64,000 bases of DNA from Sclerurus mexicanus (taxonomy: Eukaryota; Chordata; Aves; Passeriformes; Furnariidae): contig VWZF01006730.1 of NCBI GenBank assembly GCA_013396755.1, positions 1,668,358 to 1,732,357 of the forward strand. Direction: 5' to 3'. Shown here one piece after another: positions 37,160-52,100 of this stretch (the stretch's first letter is position 1; each line of letters begins with the position of its first letter). The notes below the pieces were generated by a model. The model saw only the letters and a list, made by a program, of their open reading frames with translations, did no database searches and was not told the origin of the DNA. The translations under genes were made by a program, and so were the position numbers.

Positions 37160-40100
37160 CTGAAAAAGAGAATTTATTTGTTAACATAAATGGTATTTAT
37201 TTTTTGACTTCTGGAAAAAAAAACCTAAATAAAATAGCTGTAATGTATATAAAGAAACATTAATTTATATACGCAACTGACACTGGTGAGAAAGAATACT
37301 CAGAATACTGGAAGAGCTGAGTATAACTGGTGGGGGGGAGGGATGACTTTAACACAAGAATTTATATCTCCTTTTGATAGCATCCAAAGAAGCATTAACA
37401 CATCATAGATGAAGTTGCATAGAATCAAGCACCCAGATCCTCACTCCTGTGCTGCTGCATGTGTCAGTATTTAAGCTGAGCACTGTATGTGTCCTCTGGG
37501 TGGTTGTGTTACCTTTAATGACTTTCTTTCCTGGTGACATTGTTCAAATCTGGTGGTGTTTTTCCACAACTCTAGGAATTAATAGTGTTTTGTCCCCAAA
37601 AGTAAGATAATTGATGGTCTTGTAAAATGTCATTCCCATAAAAAGATACATAATCAACAGATTATAGAGAGGGTTGGAGTGAAGCAAATTTGTATTTCTT
37701 CCCCACAATCCCTACCCTTTGACCTTTTGAAATTGAACCTTATGCAGAGAAGAACTGCAGGATTTATGGAGAGAGACAGGAAGGAAGGAAAGGAATCGTG
37801 ACTATATCTGAGATCCTCCTTGGCAGAGGGGTCTTCTGGACTCACTAGGTTTTGCACTATACAGTTTGGGAATTATTAATTAAGTCATTAACACAACTTG
37901 TTTCTTGTGAATGTGTCCATCAGTCCTTCAATTAAAATGCCATTTTAATGAAGATTATTGTTGAAGAAAAATTGTAAGATACTTAAGAATCTTACCTGAA
38001 TTTGGGCTATGAAAGTATAGTAGTCTCTGAACCATCAGTGGATTAATGGATTTTGGCCCAAAAATGCCAATTTAACAATTTATTTTGTAGATTATAGTGT
38101 TATAAGTGTTCAACAGTTTTCCCCTAGCTTTTGTTTTCTTCACCCAAAGGCTCTCTAGTGTCCTCAAGTTCAGATCTTCTCTAAGGATTAGGCATTCACT
38201 GAAGATGAACAGACTGATTCATGCCACCCTGAAGCAACTGAGTCAGTTAAAAGGTGTATGAGTGATTATAGTAAGTTGTGGTTCCTATTAACTGGTGGTA
38301 AATTAATTTTCTATACAATAATACTGGATCAAAACAGTCTTAAAAACTGTTGTCTTCCTGAACATAAATGTATCCTTACTAATTTTAATTAATTGGTGGG
38401 GTAAAGACTTTTGGGTTGCAAACTTTGATTGAATCAGGTTCAGAGTACAATTTGCAATTGTTTCAGTTCTTAGTTACCCAGATGTGTAAAAAGGGTTTGG
38501 AAGCTTCTGAGATACTGTAAACTTGTTTTTAGAATAGAAACTATATGTATGCTAATTGCAGACAGGATTGGGGTTTTTTCTCCAGATTTTACAGGGATAT
38601 CACACTGTGGTGTCTAAAATTATTCCCTGAAGTATATTGGTAGCATTTTAGCCATTTTTTAGTTCAAGAACTTTTTCTGTCTTTCAAACACAAATATGAT
38701 TTGTATAGATCAGTCATGGGAAGTACTTGCCACGAAAGAAAAGTTCAAATCTCGGCACAGATTTCTAAATTACAGGTAATCTGTCAAATTGTACAAATAA
38801 CTGAATGCATTAATTCCCACTGCCCCAGCAAGGAGTGCACAGTGAGAAATGCTGTTCCTATGGCAACGGACTGCCAGGATAGAGTGCTGCAGACTGAAAT
38901 CCTTCTAAGCAGGCAGTCAACGCTTTAATGAGTACTTTGAATCCAATTTCAGACATGTCAATATTTAGGCATTTAAAAATTACGTTTACATTTTATTTTA
39001 TGTTAATTGTACTTCACATGTGAGCAAACTACCTTGGAACACTCCTGGATCATATGCAGTCTAACTCTCAGACACAAAGAATTTTGGGAGAAGGCTTCAT
39101 TGTTTCCTACAGCCAAGTTTGTCTTAAATCCAGCAATTTCCCAGTAAGATACAAGATTTACAGAGATTCTTTGTTCATTAAGTGTAGTCTAATGATACTG
39201 CAGGAATCCCTGGCATATATTTTTGTGTCCAGATCAGGCTCATGAGATCTGAAGATGTCTTGGCTAGTTTCTTTTAAGGAGAAACCCCAGGTAGAGGACT
39301 ACATATTTTTTCTACTAGGTGTGGTTTTATTATTTTAAATTTAATCTGTACTCAGACGTAGGGGAAATCAAGGTTTCATTGTAATAGATTTGTATTCCCT
39401 AAAATAAAAAAAAAATGATTTGCTGTCTTCCCTCTGTAAATATGGGACTGATGCTTACTTTCCCTCCTCCTGCACTGTCTTTTAACTTTAATTTCTAGGA
39501 GAAAGAGGAAAAATCTTCTTTGGTTTGTATTAGGAATAATAATTTGGAATCTTTAAAACCTTGCTTTTTAAAAGTATTTTTTTAACATATCAGGAAGAAT
39601 GTACAGCAAGTTGGTTAATAAATTATTAGTAATTAAGGCTCTCGTCAGTCAATGTAAGTTGGATTCAGTTGAAGTCTTCATCAGAAGGCATTTTTTGGCT
39701 TGAGAATCTTAAACAGGGTCTTCTTTACCATTCACATACGGTATTTTTTATTCTAGGTATTTTCTTAAATAGTGTATGTTCATGTAACTTTGCACTATAT
39801 AAAATAAATAAAAATGTTTGAAGTCCCCTTTCTCCTCCTTACTTTGCCAAAGAAGATCTGACTAAGGGTGATATTATGCAATGGTTTTCTGTATGGAACA
39901 CACTAATACAGCAGAACTTCTTACATGGAACTTACAAAATAATATTAAAAAATGGTATTTACCAGGGACTAGCATTGTTGTGATGAACTCTGGAGTTTCC
40001 AAGAAATCAACATTATTTCTTTGGAATGTCTTGCTGTAATTCATTTGAAGGTGGCTAAATAATTGTAAAAAAAATAATTTAAAAAAAGTTCTTTTTTATG

Positions 40101-43100
40101 AGCATTAGAAATTTTACAATTAATGCTGTAACAGAGATTTCGTGCTTCAAAACTTAGGCAATGGTGATAGTGGGAAAGGAGTCCAGATACACTGTGAAGT
40201 GCTGGCAGGTTATATTAAACACAGGTTTTCTTCTGTGCAGCTAGCTGTCACTCTGATGCTCATCTCTTGGCTGTGACCCAGTATAGTGTTGACGTATGTT
40301 AATAGCATTCTCAAGTTTTTGTGATAGGAAGCCCAGTAAAACTGGGGTTTTGATCAAAAAGAAAGCAACTAAGCTTCAAGAGACATCTCCATCTCCCTTC
40401 AGAACAGTTTCTGTCTGCAGATTTAGGATCATAGGGTTGGTTTGGGTTTTTTTAACAGTAAATGTAGTTAAGGGCAGTCTTTTGTCGCTACTCAGTTTCT
40501 TAGTCCTCTGCCTGCTGGAGGCTAGAATTCAGCTAGTAGGACTTTTAATCACTACAACTTCTATTTGGGACCCAAAAGAGACTCTGGGAGTCTGGATGGG
40601 TTTCTGTGATGTGGATTGGGAAGCTTTGGGAGAGCTCCCCATGACTACCTATGTGCTGAAGTGTGTTGTGGGATGGCACACTGTCTATCTATTAGCTCTT
40701 TCTATTTCTTTACCATTAAACTCTGGAAATATTGCTGTCTTCTGTTCTTTTGTCTCTGATAAACTAACATCTATCTGGTGCTATATCTTTATGTATTCAC
40801 TTTCAGACTTTGTGTTTTGAATTAACTTTGTCTTTCTGACATTTTTATTCATGTTTCAATATATTTAAGTCTTTAGAATTATTGTTCTGAAGTATTAATT
40901 GTGATACATTTAGCAAGAGGTTGGTTAGCAGTATTTTAAGTAATTTGTATTTAGTCTTTCTACACAATTGCTTTCTAACCTTCAAAACTTTATGTATTAC
41001 AAAAAAAAAAANNNNNNNNNNNNNNNNNNNNNNNNNNNNNNNNNNNNNNNNNNNNNNNNNNNNNNNNNNNNNNNNNNNNNNNNNNNNNNNNNNNNNNNNN
41101 NNNNNNNNNNNNNNNNNNNNNNNNNNNNNNNAAAAAAAAAAAAAAAGGAAAAAAGCCACCAAAACCCCAGAACTTACCTATTCCAGGCATTGCTGTTCTC
41201 CCAGAACTCATAAACAATGAAGCGGAAACTACTTGGAAGCTTCTGTATGGAAATACTAAGAATTGTACAGTAGAACTCATTTAATAGAACACAACAAAGT
41301 TACTGGACATACACATCATACTGCAAACTGCTTATGAATAGAACCAAACACAGTGATTTTGGAAAAAAAAAAAAGGAACAACAAAAGCAAAACCAAAAAA
41401 CCCACACAAATAATGAATTTAACAAATGTGTGATTATATACCAGCAAATTGTCCAAGCTTTAAAAAAACCCCAAACTCATGTTGTATATTTATTTATTAA
41501 TATTTTGTATTACTACACTTAGGATGGACTCTTATTTATGAAACTCATTTTTCATATTGCTCCAATAGTATAATCTATCTAAAGAAATGCTGATCAATAA
41601 TACAGAAAATTAAATAACTGTGGTTCAAGGAAGATCAGCTAATGCATAATCACAGATTATGCCAAGTTGGAAGGGACCCACAAGGACCACTGAGTCCAAC
41701 TCAGCCCTGCACAGGACCATCCCCAAGAGTCACACCATGTGCCCAAGAGTATTGTCCAAACACTTCTTGAAGTCTGTCAGGCTTGGTGCTGTGACCACTG
41801 CGCTGGGGAGCCTGTTCCACATAGTGAATAGCTTTTGTAAGTTTTTATAGAGTAACTTGTGCTGTTTCACTGAAGAATTAAACTGTAGAAGTTACATTTT
41901 TGCATGTGAGGTGCATCAAAGCGTCATAGAATTTAGGTGCTTTGAAAGCAGGTGGAGTATATAATGCAGTATAAAGTCAGATCGGCTGATATCTGCTGCA
42001 GATGCTTTTAAAAAATAATATTGTGGGTACTAGTTACTTGTCCTTATGCTATTTGGCTAACAATTTATCGTGGATCAACAGAGTATCTGTTGATGCTCTG
42101 CACAGAAATCATCCCACTTGCTATTCTGAGCATAAAAGCTTTATAGCATGTAGGGTAACTAATGCATTTGGGTACTCAAACTGGTGTTTAGATAAATAGT
42201 ACAAAAAGTATAGATGCATATCTCTCTGTGTGCCCAAGTGTGAGACTGCTGATCTCACTACTGATGTGCTTGAAAACTGGTCTCAGAATATATTTCATAC
42301 TATAATAAGCAGTGTTTTATGATGTATTGGTTTTCTCCTGTTGTATATGCAATTACATGGTAAAATAGCAAAAATATCAAGACCTGTTGAAAAAAACAAG
42401 TCAGTCATTAACAGCCACTGCAAAACCCATCCGGTAGGTGGCAATACAGACTTACCAAATGCCTGTAAACTTGGGAAAGAAAGGAACTTCCTGCCATCCT
42501 TTGTTAAGTTGCCTTCTGAAGTCACGTAAACTCTCTCCCCTGTGAAGTCTGCAGTCACTACAGTGTTTTGCTGGATGTTCATTTTTGGAAGGGGGCGAGG
42601 GGGTCTTCTCTTTGGTTTCTTTTTCCCTCTCTCAGCCAAAAGAGAATTTTATTTTCCTCATCAGTCTGCCTTTACAAGTGAACCACTGCAGAAAGGTCAC
42701 TCCTCTTCCAGCTTAACTTACTTTTTCTGGTCCGTGTGAACACTACTGGTAAAATCCTAAGTGTGATGATCTCACAGTAACAAGGCCCATAAATCAGGGA
42801 TAAGAGAGGCACTCTCTGAAGCCTTTAAATGTCCTGTTTTGTGTACATGTTATAAAAATATCTGTTTCATAACGGTCTATAGTGTGGATGGTAGTAGCTT
42901 TCTCCAGCATGTTAAATTCAGAAATTCAGTACAGTGGTGAGCCACAAAAATTTATTTTTAACCCATTTTAGTTTATTTAATAGTTTATTTAGTTCTAAAA
43001 TGAGCAAAGCAGAAACATGGTTTCATTGAAAAGTTTGCTTTTTAATTTTTTCAATTCTTTATTGTGAATTAAAATTTAAAAATGACAGCCTAAAGGGAGG

Positions 43101-46100
43101 ATTCTGAAAGCTTCTAAGTAGAGAACCAGTGAAGAGGTTGACAAGTTGCTCCCTTGCCAGGTGAACACAAATGAAGGACAGCAAATGAGTTTTCCAATAA
43201 AGGGTCTCAGCCTAGAAGATTCTTGAAATCATGAATTGATGACCTGCAGAGCTAAGAAGCCTGAAAAGATTGTTTAGCATCTTTGGGATAGCCTGTATTG
43301 TCATTTTGTGATAGTATTTAAAATCTGCAAATTTTGACATCTCTTTTTAGTTCTAGTTGTCTTTGAAAAGCTCTGTCTTATACAGATGCATAAGCCGCCA
43401 GGAAACGGATTACAGGTCTTCTTTTTATAAATAACCCAAGTTATTCAAGAAATGAGACTACATTCCTTCGTTCAGCCTGAGGACAATAACATTGTACTTA
43501 CTGCAAGCAGCCACCCAGAGTAGAAGCAGATTCCACGTACTGCTTCAGGGCAAGACGAAATTCCTCAATTTTTTCTTCTATCACACACATTTGATTTTGA
43601 ACGATCATTATGTGCTGATACAAAAACATTACAATATTACTGCCATATCATCCTCTGAATTCCTTGTACTTTAAACTCAGAAAAGTCTTATCATGAAACA
43701 ATAGAACCCACAAAGCATGAAAGAAAACCCACAAAAACTCCTTTGAAGTTTGCAGTCCCTGTTTTAGTGTTCTGGAAAGGAGAAGTAGAAATGGTCAAGT
43801 GTGGCTTTTATGTCTAGGCAGGCTGAGGCACAGAGTGGAAATACCCAAAAAGAGTATCCACCTCAGAGAGAGCTGTCCTAACCCTGGATGAGACAGTCTT
43901 TTCAGAAGAGTGCAAACCAAATGTTGATCTTTGAAATGCTCAGTCATAAAATCAGTGTTTCCTTGGATGAATCTCTCTGCAAGCAGGTGTAAGAGTTGGG
44001 ATAAGAGCAAATCCCCACAATCTGCATTGGATATGTTGTTGCTTCCTTTGAGGTCCTCTTGTAGTTTTACGTTTTAGGACCCTGACTCACACCTGAGTGA
44101 GATGCCTAAGGTAGCCCATGTTAAGTGATGAATGGAGAGGGTTTTTTTTTCTTTCACTTTTCTGAAAATAAACAATCTTTATAAGCAGTCCAGAAGACAT
44201 GTTTATCCTGAATTAATATAATTATCATTAAGCTCTTTTAAATAGTTTACATATTGATTCATCTACTGAAGCTTGACAACTTTACTAATGGAATATTTAA
44301 AGCAATGTGCTTTACTATATTTATGTGCTTTTTAATGAATACAACTTAATTTCTTGTACAGGTTTTTGACTCATTTTTGCCTTGATTATTAATACAGCTA
44401 TCTCATGAATTATAAGCAGTCTGTCTACAATATTAAAAAAATCTAATGCAACTCCTGTGATGAAATAATGATCCAATTTGATGGATCATCTCTTGTGGTT
44501 ATTTTTTCATGTGGATTTGACTTGCATTGTGTTAGGTTCAAAGCTCTGAATTTAGGAATGCTAGTCTATCAGTCTTGGGACATAAACTTGCTTAACAGTA
44601 AGTTTATTTCTGGTCATGACTTTGATTTTCTAAGTTGTAATGCTGATTACTGCTTAGCAATAGATACTCTCCCATCTTTCCTGGTAAGATTTTCTATAGC
44701 AGTTTTGGGAAGGAGGGAGGGAGGCTGTACAACTCTAATTTAAAACATGCATGCAACATTAGGTGATTTGAAGCAGAGAAGCTCCCACCCCACAAATACT
44801 GCTGCCAAATTTGATAAACCTTACTAATGACACCTTTTCCTCCTCAGGTGAGTTAAGGTTTGGGTCCTTGTATCCTTTGAAAACAATGCAAAAATTAATA
44901 CAAAAGTTTTTGTAGAAGTTATATATTCTAAAAGTTTTGCTCATGTATTCTAAGTTTTGTTCTGTTGCCTCTTGCACCGTGTATTCTGCTAAATAAAATG
45001 GATGCTTATCACTTGGGAAAGTGAGGGTAATGATTTTTAAAATTACTTTTTAACAAAAAAGACCAGATAAGATTGTTTTCTCAATCCCTGGCGTACATAA
45101 TCAAATGTCAAAATTGTTACCTTGAAAAGTACTTACAGATCTTGCATTTTCTTCCAAAACTTCCTCTTCAAATGGCTCAAGCTTTAGGTCCTTTGAGGCA
45201 GTTGAAAAGAAAGTAGAGAATGTAAGAGTCAATACTACAGTCATGTTCTGCTCTTACCTTTTTAACAGACTATTCTAATAGCTAGATTCTGTTTTAGTTC
45301 AAGAAGTTATAACTAAATTCCTTCTTGATTAGCTGTAAGTCCAACACAAGTGTTGATCTGGTACACCTCAGCGATTAAATCCAGGCTGGACTGTTTTGTA
45401 GTGTTTTATTTAAAATGGTCAGCAGGTGATTTTTCATTTAACAAAGTAACAAAGCCGCTTGTTCACAAATGAACGGACTTCACTGAGAAAAGACAGACAT
45501 GCTCTCAAATTGTCCTGTGGACTGTGGAAATGAGGAAGAACGGTAATTTGAAATGAACTATCAGCTACTATTATGCAATCATAAAACTTCACACAGAAGG
45601 AACTTCTCTGCAAGACATTTACGAGGGGTTACAAGGGGCTGATTTCTAGTGTCGAGAAATGTGCATGATGGTGCACGTCAGATTTCTGAACTGCTGCACT
45701 TGCTGTGAGGACAGGCTGGGCAGCAGCAAGATGTGTTTGTGAGGCAGCACATGCTTGGCATGCACACTGGATGTGCATTTCATGAATCAGTGATTGACAC
45801 AAACACAAACTAGTAGTGCACACAAAATCATCCTTTACATGCTAGGCACACGCAGTACTTGCTAACCCAGTGCCATTATGATACTTTGAAAAAAAAAAAA
45901 AAGCAGATTGATTTGCAATAGGCAGCTGGAGCAAAACACACTCTGCGTTAGTGGTGCTTTGCTTCTCACTGCACACAATTCTTGTGCAGCAAAGAGAAAA
46001 AATTTTCTTCTGCTCCCAGCCTGGGTGAGGATTGATTAACCTCAGATAGGTGTTCTGCCAGCACAGATGCTGTACTCGCTGAAAATCAACAAGAGATGTG

Positions 46101-49100
46101 CAGGTAGAATTCAAATGAACAGAGGACCTCCGCCAGCAGCAGGTGGCAGAGCAAGGCAGGAGTGAAGTACCCGGAAACTGCTGTGTAGCTGCACCTCTCC
46201 TGCAGAATGTGGCTAGAAAGCATAAAATGGAGGGGAAAACACACAGCTTTATTGTCAGTGCAGACACTTCAGATGACAAATCTGAGGGAAAATGCATATC
46301 CCCGTAATTCTATACTTTCAGTGCCATGTTTTTCTAGGGAAAAAAGAGGAAAGGAATTACGGAAGTTGAACTGCAAACTTTCTCAAAAGGTAGCAACAAG
46401 AGAATTATTTTTCTTTTCAGTGTATGTAAATTTAGAACTTGAGTAAAAACAGTCAACTTACAAGATTGGTTCATGGTCAAATTCACCTTTGACAGAAGAC
46501 AGCAGAAGACTTAGACAGCACTAAATCAACCCTTCACCAAGTAGTTTTCCAGTAGGAACCACTAATAACTTGCTACCCTGTCAAGAAGTTAAAAATAACC
46601 CATAGCAGTTCTTCAGTAATGTTATTTCATTAGACAGGACATGTCTACACAGATGGGGTAAGTCTGCACAGCCAGCCTGTGTGACCTCGAACCATGTGAG
46701 CGCTGGCATATAGTCCTCATCTGCATGGAAAGAGTGTTTGTGCACAGGTGGCTTGACTTCGACCATAAGTGAAGTAGCCCAGTGTGCAGAACAGAGGTCC
46801 TGCCAGACCATTACCACACAGCCTGGAAATAAAAACTTGTACTGTTCAGACCTGGGGCTTTAAAATGACTCTGCAGTGCTGCCTAACTCAACTGAGAAGT
46901 GGTGGTTTTATACTGCCTTTTGGCATGATTGTGAAATCCTTTCCAATCTGTTTCAGAGCAAAGTAAAAAAGAGGGACTTTTAATAGCTGCTGAAAGACAG
47001 CTGATATTTAACACCTCTCAACAGTCAGACGTTACTGAGAGATACAAGGTCAAACAGATATCAAGTTAGGCAAAGGTGGATATAGACTGGCTGCTGAGAA
47101 AAATTAGGCTTATCTAATTGCTATGTTTTAGTAATCAAGCTTTATATTGATAAGGCGGTAGTTAAGGGAGGTCTGTGCCCTGTCATTGTTCCCCTTTGGC
47201 ACTAAGCTCCATTTCTGAGGTTTTCTGTCATTTATCTGTAGCAGATTTGAACATTTTGTACCATCCTTGTTGTAAGTTTATTTACCACAAAATGGTTGGC
47301 TGCTTTCTGAAATGTTTGCATTGCATTGTTGCTGTATTCCAGGTTTCTTTCTTTTTTCAGTAACATTCTTTTAAATGTTAAGTTTTCTTCTGGCATCGGT
47401 CCATGTTGGGTGGCAGCTGTGCCAGGGCAGTGAGCTGCTGTTTCCAAAACAGAGATGGGAGCAAAGCCAGACCAAAAGTGAGATTTGCCTTGCATGATGG
47501 ACTTTGACATTTCAAACTCCAATTTATATCTATTCAGGAAAAATCAAGTTGCTACTAAAACATCATTAATGTGGCGACTGTTGTTTAATTGCCCTTCTCT
47601 TGCAGAAATGACCTCTGGGAGGCAGCAGTTGTATAGAGGCTTGTGGGTATGCCCTGGCCAGAGGCTTAATGGACTGAGCAGCTGAGCATGGCAAGGAGCA
47701 GAGTGAGAAGCTGACAGAAGTTAAGGACAGTGCCACAAGGAATGGCTGAATTTCACAGCTGGTTAAGGAGAAGTGATGTGAGAGACTTTCAGACCACAGG
47801 GATAACCAAAGGGAATATGGGTCTCCTTTTGGAGCACAAAGTCTTGCAAGGCCAGCAGTGCTGGGGGTGACTATGTGCAGCTAATCAGTAATAAGGCTGA
47901 GATAACTGAAATACCAAATTCTGTTCCCAAACTGGGACCAAAGGGCAAAAGTAATTAGAGGCAGTTTTTTCATTTTGGAGGGAGGAATGGCAGAGAAAGG
48001 TCAGTATGTTTCTCTTGCTGAGACCTGTGTCAGGTCACCACCATTTACTGGGATTTTTTTGTTAAATCCCTTACTTAACTGTTTTCTGAACGTGCAATTT
48101 GCTACTGAACTCAAGCAGGGCTACAGGTGGAAGGAGAGGAGACACTTGTCTGCCAAGACCCAAGGTCTGAGCCAGTGTCTGGGTAAGGGGTATGGGTACA
48201 GAAAAATGCTAAAAGCCCATGATAATGTTTGTGGGACATCATCCCCATGATTATCCCAATCAGCTGGAAAGAAAGAACAGGATCAGGATGTTTCATGTTC
48301 CTGCAAGTGCTGCTGTTCATGTTCCTGCAAGTGCTGCCTGAAGATACCCATGCCAGTGTCTTTGGAGTACATGTACAGTCTCACTGCTGGTGAGCACTGA
48401 CCTGTGGGGAGAAGCAGCATCAGCTGTGCTGGGACTGGAGGTACTCCTGGGTCTGAGAGCACTCAGCCTAAAACCTTGCCTCCAGTGGACCAGGAGGAAG
48501 AAACCCCCTGGGTCCCAAAATCCACTGAATTCAGCCACCCCCTAGTGCCTATCTGAAATTGGTTGTCCTTCAATAGGAAGACTTTATGAAGAGAACAATT
48601 CAGGAATTTATAACCTTATTCCTCTGCTCTTCTTTCTTTTCCTAAAATAAAGAAGTCACTCATAGGCAGATACAAACCAACTTTTATACACCAGGGTAAC
48701 AATCAAATCTGAATAATAAGTAAAAAGAATAAATATTTTCTGTACACATAGATGTGGCTCATGATTTTACAAGCCCTAGGAAGGTCTGGCATTGTTGGAT
48801 CAGAAGGGTCATTTTCAGACTTATGGAGGTCTCTTCTTTGGTGTGGGAACGACAGGTAGTTTCTGGGCTCTGGGGGCTGGTGCAGCCAGCTCCCAGGTGG
48901 GATTTGCATCAGCTTTTGGTTCAACTGTACTTATTAGGAAAGTATTTTAATCTTTATAGATGAGTATTGCCTGATGGAGAAGGAGGAAACAAAACTTTCT
49001 GTTAAGGTTTCATGGGAAAGTTTGGAGAGGATGGGAAAAATACCATACCCTAAAAACAGAGGCTTGTACCACGTTCCACAAAACAAGCATAACTAAATAC

Positions 49101-52100
49101 AGTAACATCCCCCAGTCATAGAGTAATGCAACTTTTCAGATCTTTATGAAAAGTTGAATCTGTGCTGATGGGAAGGGAAAAAGGAAGCATGGAAAAACCA
49201 CGTCATGCTCTCATGAAATAAGAAAGAAGGTGGTAGAAAAATGTAGGCATTTAATGTTTTAGCTGTCTTAGGTGATGTTGAAGTTTTGTTCATTGTTGAT
49301 TGGAAAAACTGCAGCTGGGGCACCGAAAACACTTGTGTTTTAAAAATTAATTTACTGAAAGTGAGAGAGCAAACAGGTGAAAAAACCCACACACCTTCTT
49401 TTCCAGTCTATCAATTAGCTTCTGGAGTCTGTTTATCTGGGTCATCCACTGGCTGTCTTCCTCAATCCAACCTTTGGAAAAGATAAATAATGAACATTTA
49501 TAAACTGATGGATTTTAATTGATGATGATAAATTTTAAGATACAGTAGAAATCCACTACGGAATTAAAGCTACATTCCAGATTAATGCCAGTGCTTTGGA
49601 AATCATGCTGATACCTGAAGAAAGCTCTCTGAAGAAAACTCTACTGCAGTTCTATTCCTGCCTGTATAATGACCTGATTGTAGAATCACAGAATGGTTTA
49701 GGTTGGAGGGAACCTTAAAGATCATCTAGTTCCAACCCGGTGCCAAGGGCAGGGACAGGTTTTACTAGATCAGGTTGCTCAGGGCCACATCCAACCTGAT
49801 TTGATGTCATATATCAGGGTGAAGCTGGATGATGTTCTGCAGAAGCACAAGGATCTGGGCTACCAAGATGGTGAAGGGCCTAGAGGGGTGGCCATACAAG
49901 GAGCAGCTGAGGTCACTTGGCTCGTACAGACCACAGAAGAGGAGACTGAAGGAAGACCTCATTGCATTGAAGTCTCTGGAAAATTTTGCTTTGCTAAATT
50001 CCCAGGTGGAAGGGACCAGACTCAAGGAAACAAATATGTGCATTATTAAAGCAGTCCCTGACATCACCCACAGTGTAAATGTGTACATAAGTGATTGCTC
50101 TAAGGAGAGAGGAAGGTTATTTATCAGAAACCGAAGAATTTTCAATACCTGCTCCTGTTAAAGCACAATCATTAACCTGCTCATTTCCCAGCTGAGAGTT
50201 CTTGTGGCTCTTGCACATGTTTTGACCAAAGAAAGAAATCCTAATGCTGAGAATACACCCCAGCTGTGGTCTGTAGAGGAGGCAGTGGGCAGCTGTACCT
50301 GAACAAGAAATGCTGGCTGGAGCACTGAGTGCATATACACACCTCCAGTGTTACTGTGCATGTGGGCAGAAGGCAGTAAAGAGGAAGACCAAGTGCCAAG
50401 ACAATCTTGTGTAGGAAAGTAGACAGCTGTTAGCTGTTAGTAAAGCTGTGGATAAAGATGTTAGCTCTTTAAAATTACATGAGTAGAGTAAGTGGATTTG
50501 GTAGAGCTTGCATATGTTTGTGTTCCTTCTGAACTCTGTGAATTAGGAGTACAGCAACAAGGCTATGTGACCTACCTTGTCAACAGCAATTCACAACCAG
50601 AGACCAAACATCATCCTGCATCACTGAGCTGAATGAACAGCATCATTAAAAATGTGAAATACCATACCTGTGCTAGAATGAGGGTTGTTCGATGACAGGC
50701 TGTTGTTCTTCTGAAGCCTTCGAGTTGAGCGTTTTCCTGGCCATTGAATTGAGAGCACTTCTGGTTTTGTTGGATCTTTCCTACACAGAAACACAGGAGA
50801 CTTCTTAGGGTAAAATATGTGGGATAGCTCCCCTCTCTCTGTTTTCTAAAAAACTTGCTTCTATGTTCCCTTTTGAATTAAAAAAAAATAAAGAAAACCT
50901 ATTGAGACCACTGGATTATTTTCCAGATTTTCACTATTACTCAGTATTTCTAGGTTAGGTCATTAGAGAAGTTTGAAAAAAATAAATAAATGGAGAGTTA
51001 AGCTGGCATAAACCCTAGATCTTTTAGGGAGAGAAATCTTAAGGTCAGTGTCTGTCTATGATATGGTTCTGACCTGACCTAAGGAATCATTCACAGTTTC
51101 TTCATTCACAGGAGTTTTGTAGCATCACTACAGAGTCTTCACAACACTAGCTAAAAGTGAGATATGAACTTTAAAAACTGACCCCCTTCAGCTTAAAGAT
51201 TGAAAAGATAAATAGTAACCTGTATCTGTTAATAAGGAAGAAAAACTGATGAAGATTAGCTGGAGATGAGAATTAGATGGAAGACTGATACACTTATGGG
51301 ATCAGTAGTGAAACATAAGCAGATACAGAAATGACATGTTTGTACTGCGATGACAGAGTCATTGAAGCTTGAGGTTTTGTGTGAGGACTGAAGGCTCTCT
51401 CTACATTCTTCAACATTCAGCTGGAATACAACGAAGGACCAGGACTATGGTTACTTTTGAACAGTTAGTTGGATGAGTGGTTGCAAAGAGTATTAGATAG
51501 CAGCCTAAACAGTTCAGTAAATAATTCTCATGTCACTGTTTTGGAAAGCTTTCTGGTCTCCTGAAGCACAGAATGAAGGCTCACTGAAAGTTCACACACT
51601 ATATTAAGGAGATGTTTTAGGTGGTGTTTTCTGCAGCATCAAATCCCTTCACAGTAAGTCGAATTATGGCAGTTCCCTAATGTGAACATTCTTAAATTAG
51701 TTTAGGAGTGTCTTAATGGGATTCTGATTCACAGTTTGCCCCTGAGTTAAGTTAAACATAACTGAAGATGATTTTACATAGGGCCTGGGGCATCTGCATT
51801 AGGAATTAACTCATTTTCTCCAAAATAACTGTAGTTAAAGTACTGGTTTACCTGGCTTTTTCACTGCTACCTTGGAAAAAGGGGAAGATGGTATTTGGCT
51901 TAAGTATGTCACATATCTTTCTCATTTTCCTTACCACGAATGAAATTCAGCATTCAAGAGGTTATTTCCGAACAACTATACTGATAAAACTGGGGAAAAA
52001 AGTCTCCACAATGCCCTACCAGACAGTCAATTTAGTCAAGAAAACTCAGTGCAAAAGAGATGTTCATATCACCCAATTCCAAGTACCTAACTGGGTAGTT

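Noticed and set aside
40296..40820. 174-codon frame on the + strand in a NECAB1 intron
   Set aside because: T-rich sequence giving a run of hydrophobic residues; antisense to NECAB1, with no domain or splice support.
40845..41280. Frames running across the N block
   Set aside because: They are open only because unknown bases cannot form stop codons.
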